A stretch of 64,000 nt of DNA. It comes from Erigeron canadensis (taxonomy: Eukaryota > Streptophyta > Magnoliopsida > Asterales > Asteraceae). This document shows positions 1 through 12,173 of the stretch, piece by piece. Position 1 is the stretch's first letter. Each line of letters begins with the position of its first letter. The notes under the pieces are model-generated. The model was not told the origin of the DNA, ran no database searches, and saw only the letters and a program-made list of their open reading frames with translations. The position numbers were made by a program, and so were the translations under genes. The stretch lies in the NCBI RefSeq assembly GCF_010389155.1, contig NC_057766.1:30203516-30267515 (forward strand). The letters run 5' to 3'.

Positions 1-83
1 CCTAAATAATAAAAATACTCAATCTTTTCTTTTAAACACACATATTTACCCATTTATATCACCTTCATTATACAAATTTTATA

Positions 84-229
84 AACCAACTAGGTTGGAT
101 CAGTGGTTGGAGCTCAGCCTCTGGAAACAGAAGTCATGGGTTTGATCCTCATGCCCAGTAAGGCTGAAGGTCCATTTCGGTAGAACCTGAAAACCCGTAG
201 AAAACGGCGGGAGTTACTTACTTACTTTT
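84..229 (+). mobile_element. tRNA-derived SINE
   Basis: A 146-bp insertion is flanked by a perfect 20-bp direct repeat, TTCATTATACAAATTTTATA, at 64-83 and 230-249. Inside, a pol III A-box-like stretch (TGGATCAGTGG, about 97-107) and a B-box-like stretch (GGTTTGATCCT, about 140-150) are in the usual order. The 3' end is a simple TTAC repeat followed by a T run. Long target duplication, internal pol III boxes and small size define a SINE. The family name is not assigned. Confidence 0.85.
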
Positions 230-249
230 TTCATTATACAAATTTTATA

Positions 250-948
250 TCATGACTATTATACCCTTTTCTATGTATAAACTTCAATTCAAGCATCTCT
301 TAACTAAATTTCACATGAACACAGTGAGCTTCAAATTCATCAACAAAAAAATAAAAATAAATAAATAAACCCACCAAAATACCACTCGGCACATAAAAGA
401 AATTTGACATAATTACAAAGATTCAATGCAATGCCAAGTAAAATACATCACAATCAATATTAGTATCTAATAAAAAAAATATCATCTTTTTTTGGGTCAA
501 GAAAAATAAAAGAAAAAGATATCATCTTGATCATCTAATAGCTAAAAGCATCAAAATCATTCCTCTTAGATGACCACTTTGAAAATCATAAATAAAGCAT
601 AATGATCGAATAGATAGAATAAAATGACACTATATTATTTTTTAGAGAAGAAAAAGGAGGAAAAACTTACATTATTCAAGATATGTGGTTGCTGTGATGA
701 AAAGGAATATGTGGGAATTAGAAATCTGATCGATTGTAGACTTAAGTAGTAGAGGGTTATAATTGTCTAATTCATAGTTAGGTTTTTCATTGGGGAAATG
801 TCTGCCTGCCTGCCTGCAAATTTTTAATTGGGGATATTTATAAGTCAAAACACATCCTTTCAAATTTTCCACTGACCACACTACTGACTACTTGCATCTT
901 CCAAAATTCATCATTTTATGCCTGCCTGCAAATTTTGCTTTCATTACA
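250..948. other. AT-rich 5' flank of the CRM gene
   Basis: No coding potential or recognisable repeat is seen. The stretch holds A-runs and, near 790-820 and again at 920-930, short CTGCCTGC repeats just before the translation start of the CRM-domain gene. It presumably contains that gene's promoter and 5' untranslated region. Confidence 0.4.
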
Positions 949-3900
949 ATGTCATCAACAATGTTTCTATCTCCCACAATGCTCACAAAATTCCCAAAAA
1001 TCACCAACTCAACCCCACAAAATCAACCCAATTCAATTTCAGTCCCAACCCCTGAAAAAAACCATCCAAATTCAGCCACAAAAACAGCTCCATGGATGAA
1101 GGGTCCTCTTGTTCTTAAACCTAATCAAGTTATTGACTTTACAAAGCCAAAATCCAAGAAAAAGGCTTCTGATAACAATGACAAAAAGCCCACAAATTTA
1201 CTGACCAAAAAAGTTAGTGGGGGAAGAGGGAAACAAGCGATGAAGAAAATCTTGTGTAGTATTGATAATCTTGAAGAAAAAACTGATGCCCAGAAAAAAT
1301 TACAAGATTTTGAGTTTGATTTGGAGCTGGGTGTGTTGGGTGATGACGATTATGATAGTGGTGATGGAGATAAGAAATGGGTAAGGCGGAAAATGCCGTG
1401 GGAAAAGACGGAAAAGATGGTTTTTAGGAGGATGAAAAAGGAGAAAATTGTGACTGCTGCTGATATGAATCTTGATGAGGAGTTACTTGAGAGATTGAGA
1501 AATGAGGCTAGAAAGATGAGGAATTGGGTGAAGGTTAAGAAAGTTGGAGTAAGTGAAGGTGTTGTTGAACAAATTCGGTTGATTTGGAAAAGTAATGAGC
1601 TTGCTATGCTTAAGTTTGATATGCCGTTGTGTCGAAATATGGACCGAGCTCGTGAAATAGTTGAGGTCAGTGATGATTGATTGTTTACCACTGCTTTTAT
1701 GAACATTTCTCTGTGTTATATATATATCTATATATATATACACATGGGGTTTTGGTGCTTTAGAAGAACTTAAGTTTATTAGCTTATGTTTTTGTCATAA
1801 CACAAGGTAGGAGATACCATTTGGATTGGTTATCAGCTTACGAGTAGTGTTATAGGTTGAAACAAAAGGTTAAAACCTAAAAAGCCAGTCCACCCTGGTG
1901 TCTTCAAAAGAGCTGATTAACTCTGGAAAAACACTTAAGCTTAATCTGTTTTCGGTGGAAAGAAGATGAAAAGTGCTAGATAGCTTTGGTGAAACACAAT
2001 ACGCTAAGAAGCCCCACAAAGCGATGCCATATACCCCTAAGCTGTTTGAAGGTGTTTTTAAAAAAGCTTACTTAAAAGAGTTTAGCCCGAACACCACCTG
2101 AAGTGTTTATCAACTTATCTCGCTTTAGTGTTTGGCTGCACATTTACTTATAGAGTAGGGTTGTTTGGGATTAACTAGTATTTACTTATTGTGTTAAACT
2201 GTTAATCGAATAAACCCTTAAAAGTAAGTAGTTTATGTTGAAAGCAGATAAGTACTTTATTAGTGCCTAACTGCAAACACCCCTTAAGCCCTTGAAAATA
2301 AGAGGTTGGCACCTGCTTATGTGAAAGCAAATGAGCACATTTAAATATGCAATTCAAAACACAATTTTGCTTGTGTCGTTATTTTCAAAATGATATCTTT
2401 TAGTCTTTTGCGCATATGAATCAGACCAACAAATTGAAAATAACCAGTTGCCAAAATGCATCTTTTGTTGGCAGCTTAAAACGGGAGGATTTGTGGTATG
2501 GAGTAGGAAGGATATCCTTGTTATCTATAGAGGATGCAATTACAGATATATGAGCCGTTTTTCACGTAATATGTACAGCAATGGAACCATATATGAAACA
2601 GTTGATGGACATGATGATAAAGGGGAGACCATACCTGTACAAGGGTCACTTTATGAGAGGGAAGCTGATAGATTGTTGGACGGGTTGGGACCTCGGTTTG
2701 TTGATTGGTGGATGCCAAAGCCATTGCCTGTTGACGCAGACTTGCTTCCTGAAGTGGTTCGTGGTTACAAGCCACCATCACGGCTTTACCCGTTAAGGGG
2801 TAGAGCTCAGCTTACAGACAGAGAGTTAACTCACTTGAGGAAGCGTGCTTACTATTTACCTACCCATTTTGTCCTCGGTATGCACATTTGTCTATATGAA
2901 AAAGATGGTAGTTTCTTTTTGAAACTTTAAAGTGATTATGCCATAGGGAATAATTAGAATTACATGATAGATTGTAATACACCGAAGTGTAGGAGATAGT
3001 GTTTGGATGTGCTTTACTTGTTTGAAGTTGTGAAATTCATATAATCTGTTATACAGGTGTTTGGCAAGTTCTAATCAGTTTAAAAACAAGGATAAAATGC
3101 AAATCCGGACATTTCAATACACTAGACTTGTATTTATTTCTAATACATCAGTTTTTTTCATTTGAACAGGTAGAAACCGAAATCTCCAAGGCTTGGCTGC
3201 AGCCATCTTAAAGCTATGGGAGAAGTGTCATATTGCAAAGATCGCAGTGAAGTGGGGAATTCCCAACACAAGCAATGAGCAAATGGCTTCTGAACTTAAG
3301 GTAAGATGTTTGATATTATCGCTTGACCAAAAATGTAATGGTACTATTCATTTAAAAATGATAATGTGTTTACATGTGCAGCTTCTCACTGGTGGGGTGT
3401 TATTACTACGTAATAAGTTCTATATAATACTTTATAGAGGCAAAGATTTCCTTCCTCCCAATGTTGCAGACCTTGTTGCTGACAGAGAAATGGAGTTGTA
3501 TAATTTCCAACTTCAAGAAGAAACTGCACGTGCTTATATAGTTGAAACCTTTGACTATATTGACCAACCATTATCGGATCTTAGCACTGTTGGTACTTTA
3601 AAAGAATTTCAGATAATTCAGACAGAACATGAGGGATCCAAGGCTGGAATTAGTGAAGCTGAAGTTCAAGTAGAAGCTGAGAAGTTGAAGTTAGAAAAAG
3701 AAATACGCATTCAAGAGCACAAGTATTTCATTGTATGGATGTTGTGAAATTTTTTTGTTTCAATATGTATTAAAAGTTGAAGATGCCCTAAAAAAGTTTA
3801 ACTTGCAGCTTAAAACGAAGATGAGAAGGGCGTTAAAAGAGTTAGAAAAGCTAAACTCTTCATGGGATCCCATTGAGCTGAATGAGGATAGAGAGATCAT

Positions 3901-5002
3901 AACAACTGAAGAGAGGGAGTGTTTGAGAAAGATGGGATTGAAGATGGATAGCACGTTAGTACTTGGTAAACAGAAACTCTCATACCCACAAAAAGGCAAA
4001 TTACATAAAAAAAGTGATGAACTCGAAGGATTTCTGTTTTGGGTTATACTTATATTTGCAGTCCTAAAAACAAATTAATATATATAAAGGTTTATTTGTA
4101 ATAACTTTATAAGTTAAGCTGCTCTCAAACACCACATCATATTATCTTCAATCAAAATTTGTAAGTCTTGAGGTTTTTTTTTTAGAACGATGTAAGTCTT
4201 GAGGTTCTCTTTAGGTCTTTTTGGAATGGGTTAAATAACGTTATTAATGTTGGATTTTAGGACGGCGTGGTGTGTTTGATGGTGTAATAGAAGGTCTGCA
4301 TCAACACTGGAAGCATCGGGAAATAGTGAAAGTGATCACCATGCAACGAGTGTTTTCTAGGATCTTGTACACTGCACAATGTCTTGAAGCTGAAAGTGGT
4401 GGGGTACTTGTTTCCATAGATAAGCTGAAACTCGGGTATGCTATAATTATTTATCGGGGTAAGAATTATAAGCGCCCTTTAATGTTATCACGAAACCTCC
4501 TTAGTAAAAGGGAAGCACTACAAAAATCTTTGGGGATGCAAAGACTTGGGGTAAGGAAACCTCTTGCTTTCATGATGTTATCATGTTGTTATTTTCCTGA
4601 TAAGATATTTGGTAAATATTGGTGTCTTTTGTGCTGTTTTTCTGCTACCAGTCATTGAGGTTCTTTGCAAATATGAGACAGCAGGCGATATATGAACTCA
4701 AGTGCAAGTTGGTGAGTCATATACCTCTAGTTTATACAGCTGCAAAATGTATATAAGTATTGGTACTTTGACAAATTTGTTTATGTTAGTTTTCATGTGC
4801 ATCTGGTTGTGTATGCATATAATAAGCTTGATCTTTCACGTTGGTATGTCAGAAGTGGTTCTTGCTGTGGAACATAAAATTAAAATTGACTTTCAGTTCA
4901 TCAGAATGATTAAAGTATTTACCATTAAATTCTTGTTTGAAGAGTGGTTACGTTTCTATACAGGACACTCTGAAGTATGGCGGGATGATTGAAAAAAGGT
5001 GA
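949..5002 (+). CDS. CRM-domain (CRS1/YhbY) group II intron splicing factor
   Basis: Eight exons can be joined in frame: 949-1665, 2475-2877, 3170-3300, 3382-3732, 3809-3965, 4261-4550, 4652-4711 and 4964-5002, giving about 715 residues. The product has three CRM RNA-binding domains, each ending in a strand with the family's YRG motif (YRGCNY, YRGKDF, YRGKNY). The first is preceded by a basic linker containing RRKMPWEKTEKMVFRRMKKE. The Ser/Thr/Pro-rich, acid-poor N-terminus looks like an organelle transit peptide; the first ATG in frame is at 949. Known relatives (CFM3, EMB1865 and similar) bind chloroplast or mitochondrial group II introns and promote their splicing. Three domains fit the CFM3/EMB1865 branch better than four-domain CFM2. 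Intron 4 (76 bp, GTATGG..TTGCAG) is short, but this choice keeps the linker at family-like length. The chosen stop TGA (5000-5002) is followed by an in-frame, coiled-coil-like tail, so the C-terminus may be newly shortened. Confidence 0.85.
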
Positions 5003-5067
5003 CAACTTGAAGAAGAAAGAAAGGCATTGAATCAACTAAAATTATGTGGTATGAATGGTTTATGATT

Positions 5068-7024
5068 GTTTATTTTCTTTATTATTATTTTTTTTTAAAT
5101 TGTTCCAGTTTAGAAAGACTCAGACTGTTATATGCAGGTGACTTATTCACCCTTTTACTTCTGTTCATGTCAATTTGGGTTATATTTATAAAGGGTCCGC
5201 TGATAAAAATGGAAAAAGGTTAGCTAAAAAGAAAACGGGTCACATTTTTAAGAGTCTTAAAAAGGTGTATTTGTAATGCATGCAACCTACTAAATCACCT
5301 TACTGATAATAGATTATTGTTGTAATAACATATATTTTGTAATCAGTATTAACCCACAAAGTATTTATAAAATGTCTGACAACCATACAGAAAGTCACCT
5401 ATTTGGACTTTTGACCTACTATCTAAACCAGCCCTACCCACCTATTTTGCACCCTATTAAATAATACTTCTCAATTCTCATCATTATAGGATTTTTTTTT
5501 TGAACAGCAATCAATTAAATATTTAAATTAAAAGCTTCCTATAAATATCAATGTAGGAATTTTTAGTTGCTGCTAGGTCAAGTGCAGCTACTTCTGTCCA
5601 TGCTCGAGTGTTGGGCTGGCTACTCTTTGACCTCCGTGTTAAATTGGTTAACAAGGAGTTGGATGCTATGTTCCATTGCCCGTAGCTCCAGTCGGCCTAA
5701 TTGTATAGGCATACAAATTTATGGAGATAGAAAGCGCAACTCACAACTGTACCAACGGATCCAATCTGATTAAAGTTTTCAGGTGTCATTCCATTCTTCC
5801 TGAGAAAGTGAACGATGAAGCTTCATGTTATGCTATCTTACTGATGGATCATTTCATTCATAATGTCAATAGTTGAATCAAAATTTACATGACTAAAAAT
5901 ACCAAGTGGATTAATATCTATCAATATTCTTATTATATGCTTCGGTGCTTATAGTTTACGTAATATAGCTAAATAAGTACAATCAAGAAACTCGAGAAGA
6001 AAAAGTGTTCTTCGTGTTGATAGGTTTAGGACTGATCATATAGGAGCTGATCATCTTTGGCTTGTACTTCTCTTTGAGGCATTTGTATACTTTCTTATGT
6101 ATAATCACTCCTTGCTCAAATCGTCAAAGTGATATATTCATTGCGAATATGATCGATGCTGTCATCTTAATACTACTAGAAGAGTTGTTTGTATATTAGA
6201 AGGAAATACACTAGCTAATCCATTATACATATACTTAATCTCTCATTACGTTAATTACTAAAATCTGGGTGTGATGGACAGTTGTATGCAAACGTCTTCC
6301 AAATAAGGTTTGTTTTTCCATCTTCCTCAAATGGCTGGTGTGATGCTGATATAGATACATGTAGCCATGTAGGTATGTGTATATATCCTGTGCTTGTACT
6401 AAATTGAAATTTGATTGGAGTGCCTGCTTCAATATTTTGCCACAGATTTTTTTTTTCTTTTCAGATGATGTGTTATCCTTTTTTTAATGTGTAAAAAGTT
6501 TGACATCTTATAGTTGGTCTATGAATACTATACCGTGGTGTTTGGTGTGTAGCTTACAGAAGCGTCTTATAAGTACTTTGTCAAACACATCTATATAAAC
6601 GAAGTCTCAACTAACAGCCACTTTTACCAAATATACACTATATGTATTGTAGTTAAATCTACCATTACTGAATGGCTACATTATTAGTTGCTACTACAAG
6701 TGCAAATGAGTAAGTTAAATAACGAGCTAAAAACTTTTCTTTTAGGGATGGAAATTTATTAAAATGGCTTCAAAGATACCAATTATAGGACAGACACTCT
6801 TGAGCAAGACTTTCAAGGAGACTTTGGTATCTATCATTATACACCTCAAAGAGAATTTTCTTTTCCAGAACAGAATGTACAGAAGAAAAGAAAGAAACCA
6901 ATTTATTAGGTCTCTCAAAGAGAATGTATAGAAGGGGTTCTTTTAATAGTACGTTTCTCTAAAAACCATTTTAATAATACTCTGTCTCTATAGTTGAATG
7001 GCTCACATTATATGCAACATTTGG
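5068..7024. other. Downstream region of CRM gene, no gene seen
   Basis: This AT-rich sequence includes an open stretch at 5567-5773 whose other frame reads as a hydrophobic peptide, but no family is recognised and no start, splice or homologous context supports it. The rest holds no supported ORF, RNA gene or clear repeat. Confidence 0.35.
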
Positions 7025-7160
7025 AATATTGTACAGATAACTTTGGAATCAGATTCGATGTCATTCATTTGGATGCCCTTATCAGAACATAGTTTGAACC
7101 CATCTCTGAGAGCTTTAGTCTCAGCCATCATGTTAGTACCATTGTGATAGAATGAAGAGA
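7025..7160 (-). pseudogene. RNase H-like fragment of a non-LTR retroelement
   Basis: On the minus strand one frame reads a stretch containing MAETKALRDGFKLCSDKG followed by IESDSKVI. This matches the pattern of the plant RNase H-like domain (RVT_3, PF13456) found at the end of LINE-type polyproteins: an 'AE..AL..GL..C...G' helix and the catalytic 'ESDS' strand. Stops occur on both sides and no reverse transcriptase is seen nearby, so this is a decayed scrap. A host RNase H-like gene fragment is an alternative. Confidence 0.55.
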
Positions 7161-7422
7161 AGGAAAAAAAATTTTTGACCTTAACTCTTTCTCAGGATAC
7201 CAGCACCTGCACTCTCTCCCATAATGTCCCTTTTTCAACTTTAATAGAGGGTTAATGTTATAAAGATTTTTTTTTTTTTTACGGAATATTGTTTTCGATC
7301 GTAACTATAATGTTATTCTATCCTTTAGATATTTATAACTTCATCTGACCTGTCAAAACTTAACTTTCTTCTATTTTAACATGTTATCATGGATTTGTGT
7401 ATTTGTGATTGGTACTAAAATA

Positions 7423-8100
7423 ACTATATATATATATATATATATATAATAAAATAATAGTTATTCTGCCTTTTTAAAGTCATCCACCTCAAATTAAAAT
7501 TATCTTTAAACATGTCACATAGGATTTATCCTACGTGGCACCTCCATATTTTTTTCACACTAATAGATTTTCATTAAATAATATAATATAATTATACATA
7601 TATTTTAAATATGACATATAAAAAAGCATATATATATATATATATAATTTATATTTATATAAATCAAACATATATAAAAAATCATGACTAACATTGCATG
7701 ACATTTTTTAACTTTTTTATTTTAACTATAAACACTTCATAATTCATGACTCATAATCCATGATATTTTATTACCTTTTCTTTCCTTTTTTTTTCATTTT
7801 CTATTTACTATATACACTTCATAATCAAACTATATATATTACGTTCAACATGTACACCTCAAATTACATAACCCTTTATAATAATCTATCTATACATATA
7901 TTATGTTTCACAGTTTTCTTCATTGTTAATTTATCATAATTATGAAGTATTTTTCAATTTGGTTTTTAATTTATAAAGTTATTCTTAATAATCTATCTAT
8001 ACATATATTATTTTTCACAGTTTTCTTCGTTGTTAATTTATCATAATCATGAAGTATTTTTCAATTGGTTTTTAATTTATAAAGTTATTCTTCTGTCGTA
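7423..8100 (+). mobile_element. Partial Helitron-like 5' end with internal duplication
   Basis: The sequence after a TA microsatellite (about 7470-7560) resembles the 5' part of the Helitrons at 8107 and 42842, including the shared block with CCTACGTGGCACCTCCATA. No Helitron 3' end precedes the next 5' end at 8107, so this copy is truncated or was interrupted by the next element. A direct duplication of roughly 105-110 bp lies at about 7879-7989 and 7990-8092, each copy carrying TTTCACAGTTTTCTTC. Confidence 0.5.
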
Positions 8101-8106
8101 TACCAA

Positions 8107-9142
8107 TCTATATATATATATTAAAACAGTAAAAATCCTAGCCTTTTAAACCCTTCTTTCAACTTAAAGCTAGCTTTAAACATTGCCACATAGGATTGTA
8201 TCCTACGTGGCATCTCCATACTTTTTTTACAATATTTATCTTATAACCTCTATTTATTCTCAAACCAATGTAATTTATTTTATTAAATATAACATAGAAT
8301 ATTAAATCAAAACTATATACACAAAATTAAAAAAAAATCAAAACCCATATTAAGATATAAGAAGACGTCCAATACATCTATTAATTTGGCAATGATATTT
8401 GACATAAATAATATTATTTATTAAAATATATACTACTTTGAAGACTATATCAAATTTTAAAATTTATTTAAAAATATTATTAGGTTATACACGACCAAAT
8501 AATTTTGTTGTTTCTCCTTCGTTCTCTTGGCCGAAACCTTAACCAAAATTGGTTATTTTAGCCACAAAAAAATGTCTATTTTATAATGATAATAGTAGTT
8601 ATTTTGAGTTTTACGAATGAATTTCTTGATTGTTGGAGATAAAATATTTTATTTCCTAATTGTGTTTAGGATTATTTTTTCCCGTCACTACATAAGGTAT
8701 TTTCTCCATCTTTTCAGCATAACTGAAAGCAAAAACTATAATGATTTTCTCTTATTTATCTTATTATTTTTTTACTTATTCGTATTGTATTTATGTGTAT
8801 TTTATATGACTAAATTTTTGTCATGTTTAGTTTTTTTACTTTGTATATATTATTTCGTTTGATGAATATATAAATATCATGCTACATTATCGATTTACGT
8901 TTGATTTGTTAATGATATCAAAATATCTTATGTTAAATGTTGGTGTGTAATCACTATAGTAGGTTTAGTGACTATGATATCGACATGTCAGAAAATACAA
9001 AAGATGACCAGAGTAATCCGGGAATTAACCATTAGCTATAACATAATCAATTTCAACATAATAAGCCTATAGAATAGCTATTTATTAATGCATAAAATAA
9101 CCTTTTTAACTAGCCGCGCATCGCGCAGGGTAAAATATCTAG
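8107..9142 (+). mobile_element. Non-autonomous Helitron
   Basis: The 5' end begins TCTATATATATATATTAAAA directly after an A. The 3' end has a GC-rich hairpin (GCGCATCGCGC) about 15 bp before a terminal CTAG that is followed by T, the canonical Helitron insertion between A and T. It is 1,036 bp long with no Rep/helicase ORF. The only ORF-like stretch inside is a Phe/Tyr-rich AT-rich reading frame at 8617-8862, which is not credible as a gene. The element shares its 5' 100 bp with the Helitron at 42842. Confidence 0.8.
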
Positions 9143-9160
9143 TATATATATATATATATG

Positions 9161-9556
9161 TAGGGTAACACTCCGGTGAGAACACTTTTAAAATAAGAAC
9201 GGTGAGAACACCTTAAAAACATCATTTTTATGCATTAAAAGTCCATAAAACTAACATAGTGCATAACTAATTATCATTATTTAAGTGATTAACAACACAT
9301 TCATCCGTCAAAATCGAAATAATCATGTTTTTTGTTTTGTTCATCCATCTTGGATGCATATTCATCAAAATGATGAATCCAACAAAAAACGTGATTTTTT
9401 CGATTTTGATGAATCAATGTGTTGTTAAACACTTAAATAATGATAATTAGTTATGCACTATGTCAATTTTATGGACTTTTAATACATCAAAATGATAATT
9501 TTAAGGTTTTCTCAACGTTTTTATTTTAAAAATGTTCTTATTTGATTGTCCCCCTA
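9161..9556. mobile_element. Foldback MITE with ~180-bp arms
   Basis: The two halves are near-perfect inverted repeats: for example CATAGTGCATAACTAATTAT in the left arm (about 9257-9276) recurs as its complement in the right arm (about 9447-9466). Ends are TAGGG...CCCTA embedded in TA-repeats, so the target duplication is probably TA but cannot be proven. It begins only 18 bp after the Helitron end at 9142. Superfamily is unassigned. Confidence 0.8.
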
Positions 9557-10685
9557 TATATGTGTATATATATATATATATTTGTAACCTACGTTACGGA
9601 TTACAAAAGGTTAAAAATATGATTTAAGGGAAGTGATATTGCTACTATAAATTTTAGTCATCGACAACAAATCATGCATTATATAACTGTACACTGCATA
9701 ATACATTTTGTATTTTGTTGTAGATGGCTAAATTTTGTTATATAAATATCATTCCCATATTTTAATACGTGTACTTTAATTGATAAAATAAAGCTATAAT
9801 AACTTGAATGAATATGTAAATAGATAATTATGAAAAAGAAAACCCAAAAAGTTCATTGTTTCCTTTATTACATCAATAAACATTTTCCCTCCAACTCATA
9901 AATTAAAGATGCTTTAGATATTACAAAAAAATCGTCCCAGAATAGTGTCAATTTTGTTTTGTCCCAAAACTATTAACTTTACCATTTTATCTTTGACAGT
10001 TGACATACTTGTTTTTAGGAGTTTGTGTAAAATACAAAGGTAATATTTTTTATACTATTGTATACCGCCATGATTATATAAAACTTAGAACTTTATATTC
10101 TTGAACCACACAATTATTTAACTATTTTTCTATAAAAATATTGATAACCCCAAAATCCTTCTACTTTATTCACTAATGACTACTATACGAATGCTTACAC
10201 GATGCGGTGACAATAGTGGTAGAGTCAATATGATGGTGGCGATAACGGTTAGTGGTGGTGACAACGATGTGAGTAGTGTATGTTATTGATGTAAAAAAAA
10301 TGATAGTTATGTTAAGAATTAAGATATAAATATTATAATATAATTTTATTAAGTGTATATTGGGTATTAAATATACTCATAGATTGTATTAGTTATATTC
10401 GTAAAGACATTTTAGTTATTTTAAAGATAGAAAGTTGAAAAAGAAAGAATGATTTTGCTTTACAAAGGAATTAATATACAAAATCAAAATTTAACTATTA
10501 ACTCTTAAAATAATTACACTACCCCTTATACAACTATAACATACACTACTTGGTCGGATCAAACATTAGCCCATATTCCCTTAACAGTTTCAAAAGAAAA
10601 AAAAACATTAGGCCATAAAATGATCTTGGAAAAGAAACAAAAACACAAAGGGGTGCATACTGCATAGAAGAATGAGGAAAGGAAA
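9557..10685. other. Intergenic, no gene seen
   Basis: AT-rich sequence with a short GGTGGTGACAA-like simple stretch near 10200-10270. No credible ORF, RNA gene or element end was found. Confidence 0.35.
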
Positions 10686-10877
10686 ATGGCAGACGACTAT
10701 GAGTTGGAAATCTACCCTCTCTCTCCTTTCAAGTCTTCCTATGAAGATCTCCCCAGACATACATTCTCTGCCAAAAAGCAATTCCTTCTCACTTTTTCTT
10801 TCTTCCCTCTTTCTACTAATTTTTATTCTCTCAAAGAATGCAAACATTTATTTATATTCACTCGTCTTTGTAAGTGA
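10686..10877 (+). CDS. Possible small ORF or truncated first exon
   Basis: A 63-codon frame opens in a good plant start context (AAAATGGCAG) and reads MADDYELEIYPLSPFKSS at its start, with mixed, gene-like codon use for about 45 codons. I do not recognise the protein. No downstream exon could be joined because a Harbinger element begins at 10978. It may be the orphaned first exon of a disrupted gene, a short peptide, or chance. Confidence 0.2.
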   Translation: MADDYELEIYPLSPFKSSYEDLPRHTFSAKKQFLLTFSFFPLSTNFYSLKECKHLFIFTRLCK

Positions 10878-11235
10878 CAATTATCATTGCAAAAAAGTTC
10901 ATGAGATCAATTACTTATTAGACCTGTTTTAATTATAAATCAAACCTTTATTACTCTTGATCATATTTGAAGGCTAAGAGTATTCACAATGGTCCCGTTC
11001 ACGCTCGTTCCTGGCTCGTTCTCGCTTGAGGGACGAGCGCACACGATTAGGTGTGGCTCGTCCCTATACTCGTTCTCGCGCGTTCGTCCCCCAGAAACGA
11101 GTCGACGTCTTTTGTTTTTTTATTTTTTATAAGTAACGATTTGTTTTTAAATTTCAAAAAATTTTACACAAATGGTCCCTAAAACGGCTGATTTGATATT
11201 TATACAAATTTTACACTTTTGGTCCCTATTTATCA

Positions 11236-11325
11236 TATATATATATATAACACACACTCTTCTACACAAACCATTATCATACAAACAATTTATCTATTAA
11301 AAAACACACACTCTTCTACACAAAC
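11236..11325 (+). promoter_or_regulatory. TATA box and duplicated leader of the Harbinger ORF
   Basis: A TATATATATATAA run at about 11238-11250 is followed by a 21-bp direct repeat, ACACACTCTTCTACACAAAC, at about 11252-11271 and 11305-11325. The second copy ends exactly at the ATG of the ORF. Promoter function is inferred from position. Confidence 0.45.
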
Positions 11326-11793
11326 ATGGCAAATAACATACCAAACATAACCGTTCACACTGCAAAAATGGGGATGCAGGAGCACATGCTTCAGAATGAT
11401 GCAAACAGATCTGCAGTTAACAATGTCATTGACAACTTGACTGCCAACAAAGCGACACTCGTAGCCGAAATTGAACAACTTGAAGCTGCAGAACATGCTC
11501 GCAACGCCGTTGAAGTTGAGTACATTATTTATCTTCGACAACACATCGACTGGCACAAACAAGCTATTTTCCAGCTTACCGCAGCTACTAACACGTTAAA
11601 CCACACCATAGACCATGCATTATACTAGCAAGGCGCTATCGGTGGTGGTCGTCCTGATGATTATCTGACCGACCCTGGGGAAGAGTACACATCTCCGCAA
11701 CCAGGCGACCGTGTCGGGTCTCCTGAACGCTATCGGTACATTCATCGCAATGACAACGACAGTACTGTGGACTCGGACTACTCCGAGGCTTAG
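11326..11793 (+). pseudogene. Harbinger-borne ORF with one in-frame TAG
   Basis: The frame opens at ATG 11326, meets TAG at 11626-11628 after 100 codons, then continues in the same frame for 54 codons to TAG 11791-11793. Residues about 40-75 form a likely amphipathic helix (ATLVAEIEQLEAAEHARNA). The part after the first stop is Gly/Pro/Asp-rich and ends in an acidic tail (NDSTVDSDYSEA). I do not recognise the family. Its position between a TATA box and the 3' end of a Harbinger-type element suggests an accessory or captured protein. One TAG in an otherwise open frame suggests recent decay from a codon such as CAG, TGG or AAG, or a genuinely 100-residue product. Confidence 0.5.
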
Positions 11794-12173
11794 TCTTATG
11801 TATTGTGTTAGTATTAAGTGTGTTTATTAGTAACGTGTTAGTGCTAAGTGTGTTTATGTTTTTATTGATCACATGTTCGTATTATGTAATAATGTTTTTA
11901 TTTTACTGTATTGTATGTTATTTATTAATGAAATGTTTAAGTGTATTTTTTTATTAAATTATTGAACTTGTATAAGTTAGAGGGTTAAACGTGTCTAATT
12001 AAATAGATGGTAGAATATTGGGTTGAAAATATAAAGTTAAATAAATAATGAGTCCTAGACTAGTTATGACATTGTGGGTGTTTTGGGGGATTTGTCCTTG
12101 GTTGGTCCTTGGATGATGCGAAGCTGATAGGGACTAGTCCTTGAAGAATGAATGACACCCACTGGGAATGCTC

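Larger units (their letters stand above)
10978..12173. mobile_element. PIF/Harbinger-type element carrying an ORF
   Basis: Terminal inverted repeats are GAGTATTCACAATGG at the left and GAGCATTCCCAGTGG (complement) at the right. They are flanked by a TAA target duplication (10975-10977 and 12174-12176), the superfamily signature. The 1,196-bp element lacks a DDE transposase but contains a TATA box, a leader and an ORF (separate entries). Its ends, rich in CGTTC/CTCG and GGTCCTTGG motifs, are more GC-rich than the middle. Confidence 0.85.

Noticed and set aside
3723..3776. A possible frameshift in the CRM gene between EHK and KVEDALKKF.
   Set aside because: An intron at 3733-3808 with GT..AG ends removes the problem and gives a linker of family-like length.
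5567..5773. A frame downstream of the CRM gene reading a hydrophobic peptide (VHARVLGWLLFDLRVKL in one frame).
   Set aside because: No family recognised, no consistent splice joins to the CRM exons, and short length.
8617..8862. An 81-codon plus-strand frame rich in Phe, Leu and Tyr.
   Set aside because: It lies wholly within a Helitron, is made of T-rich DNA and has no recognisable domain.
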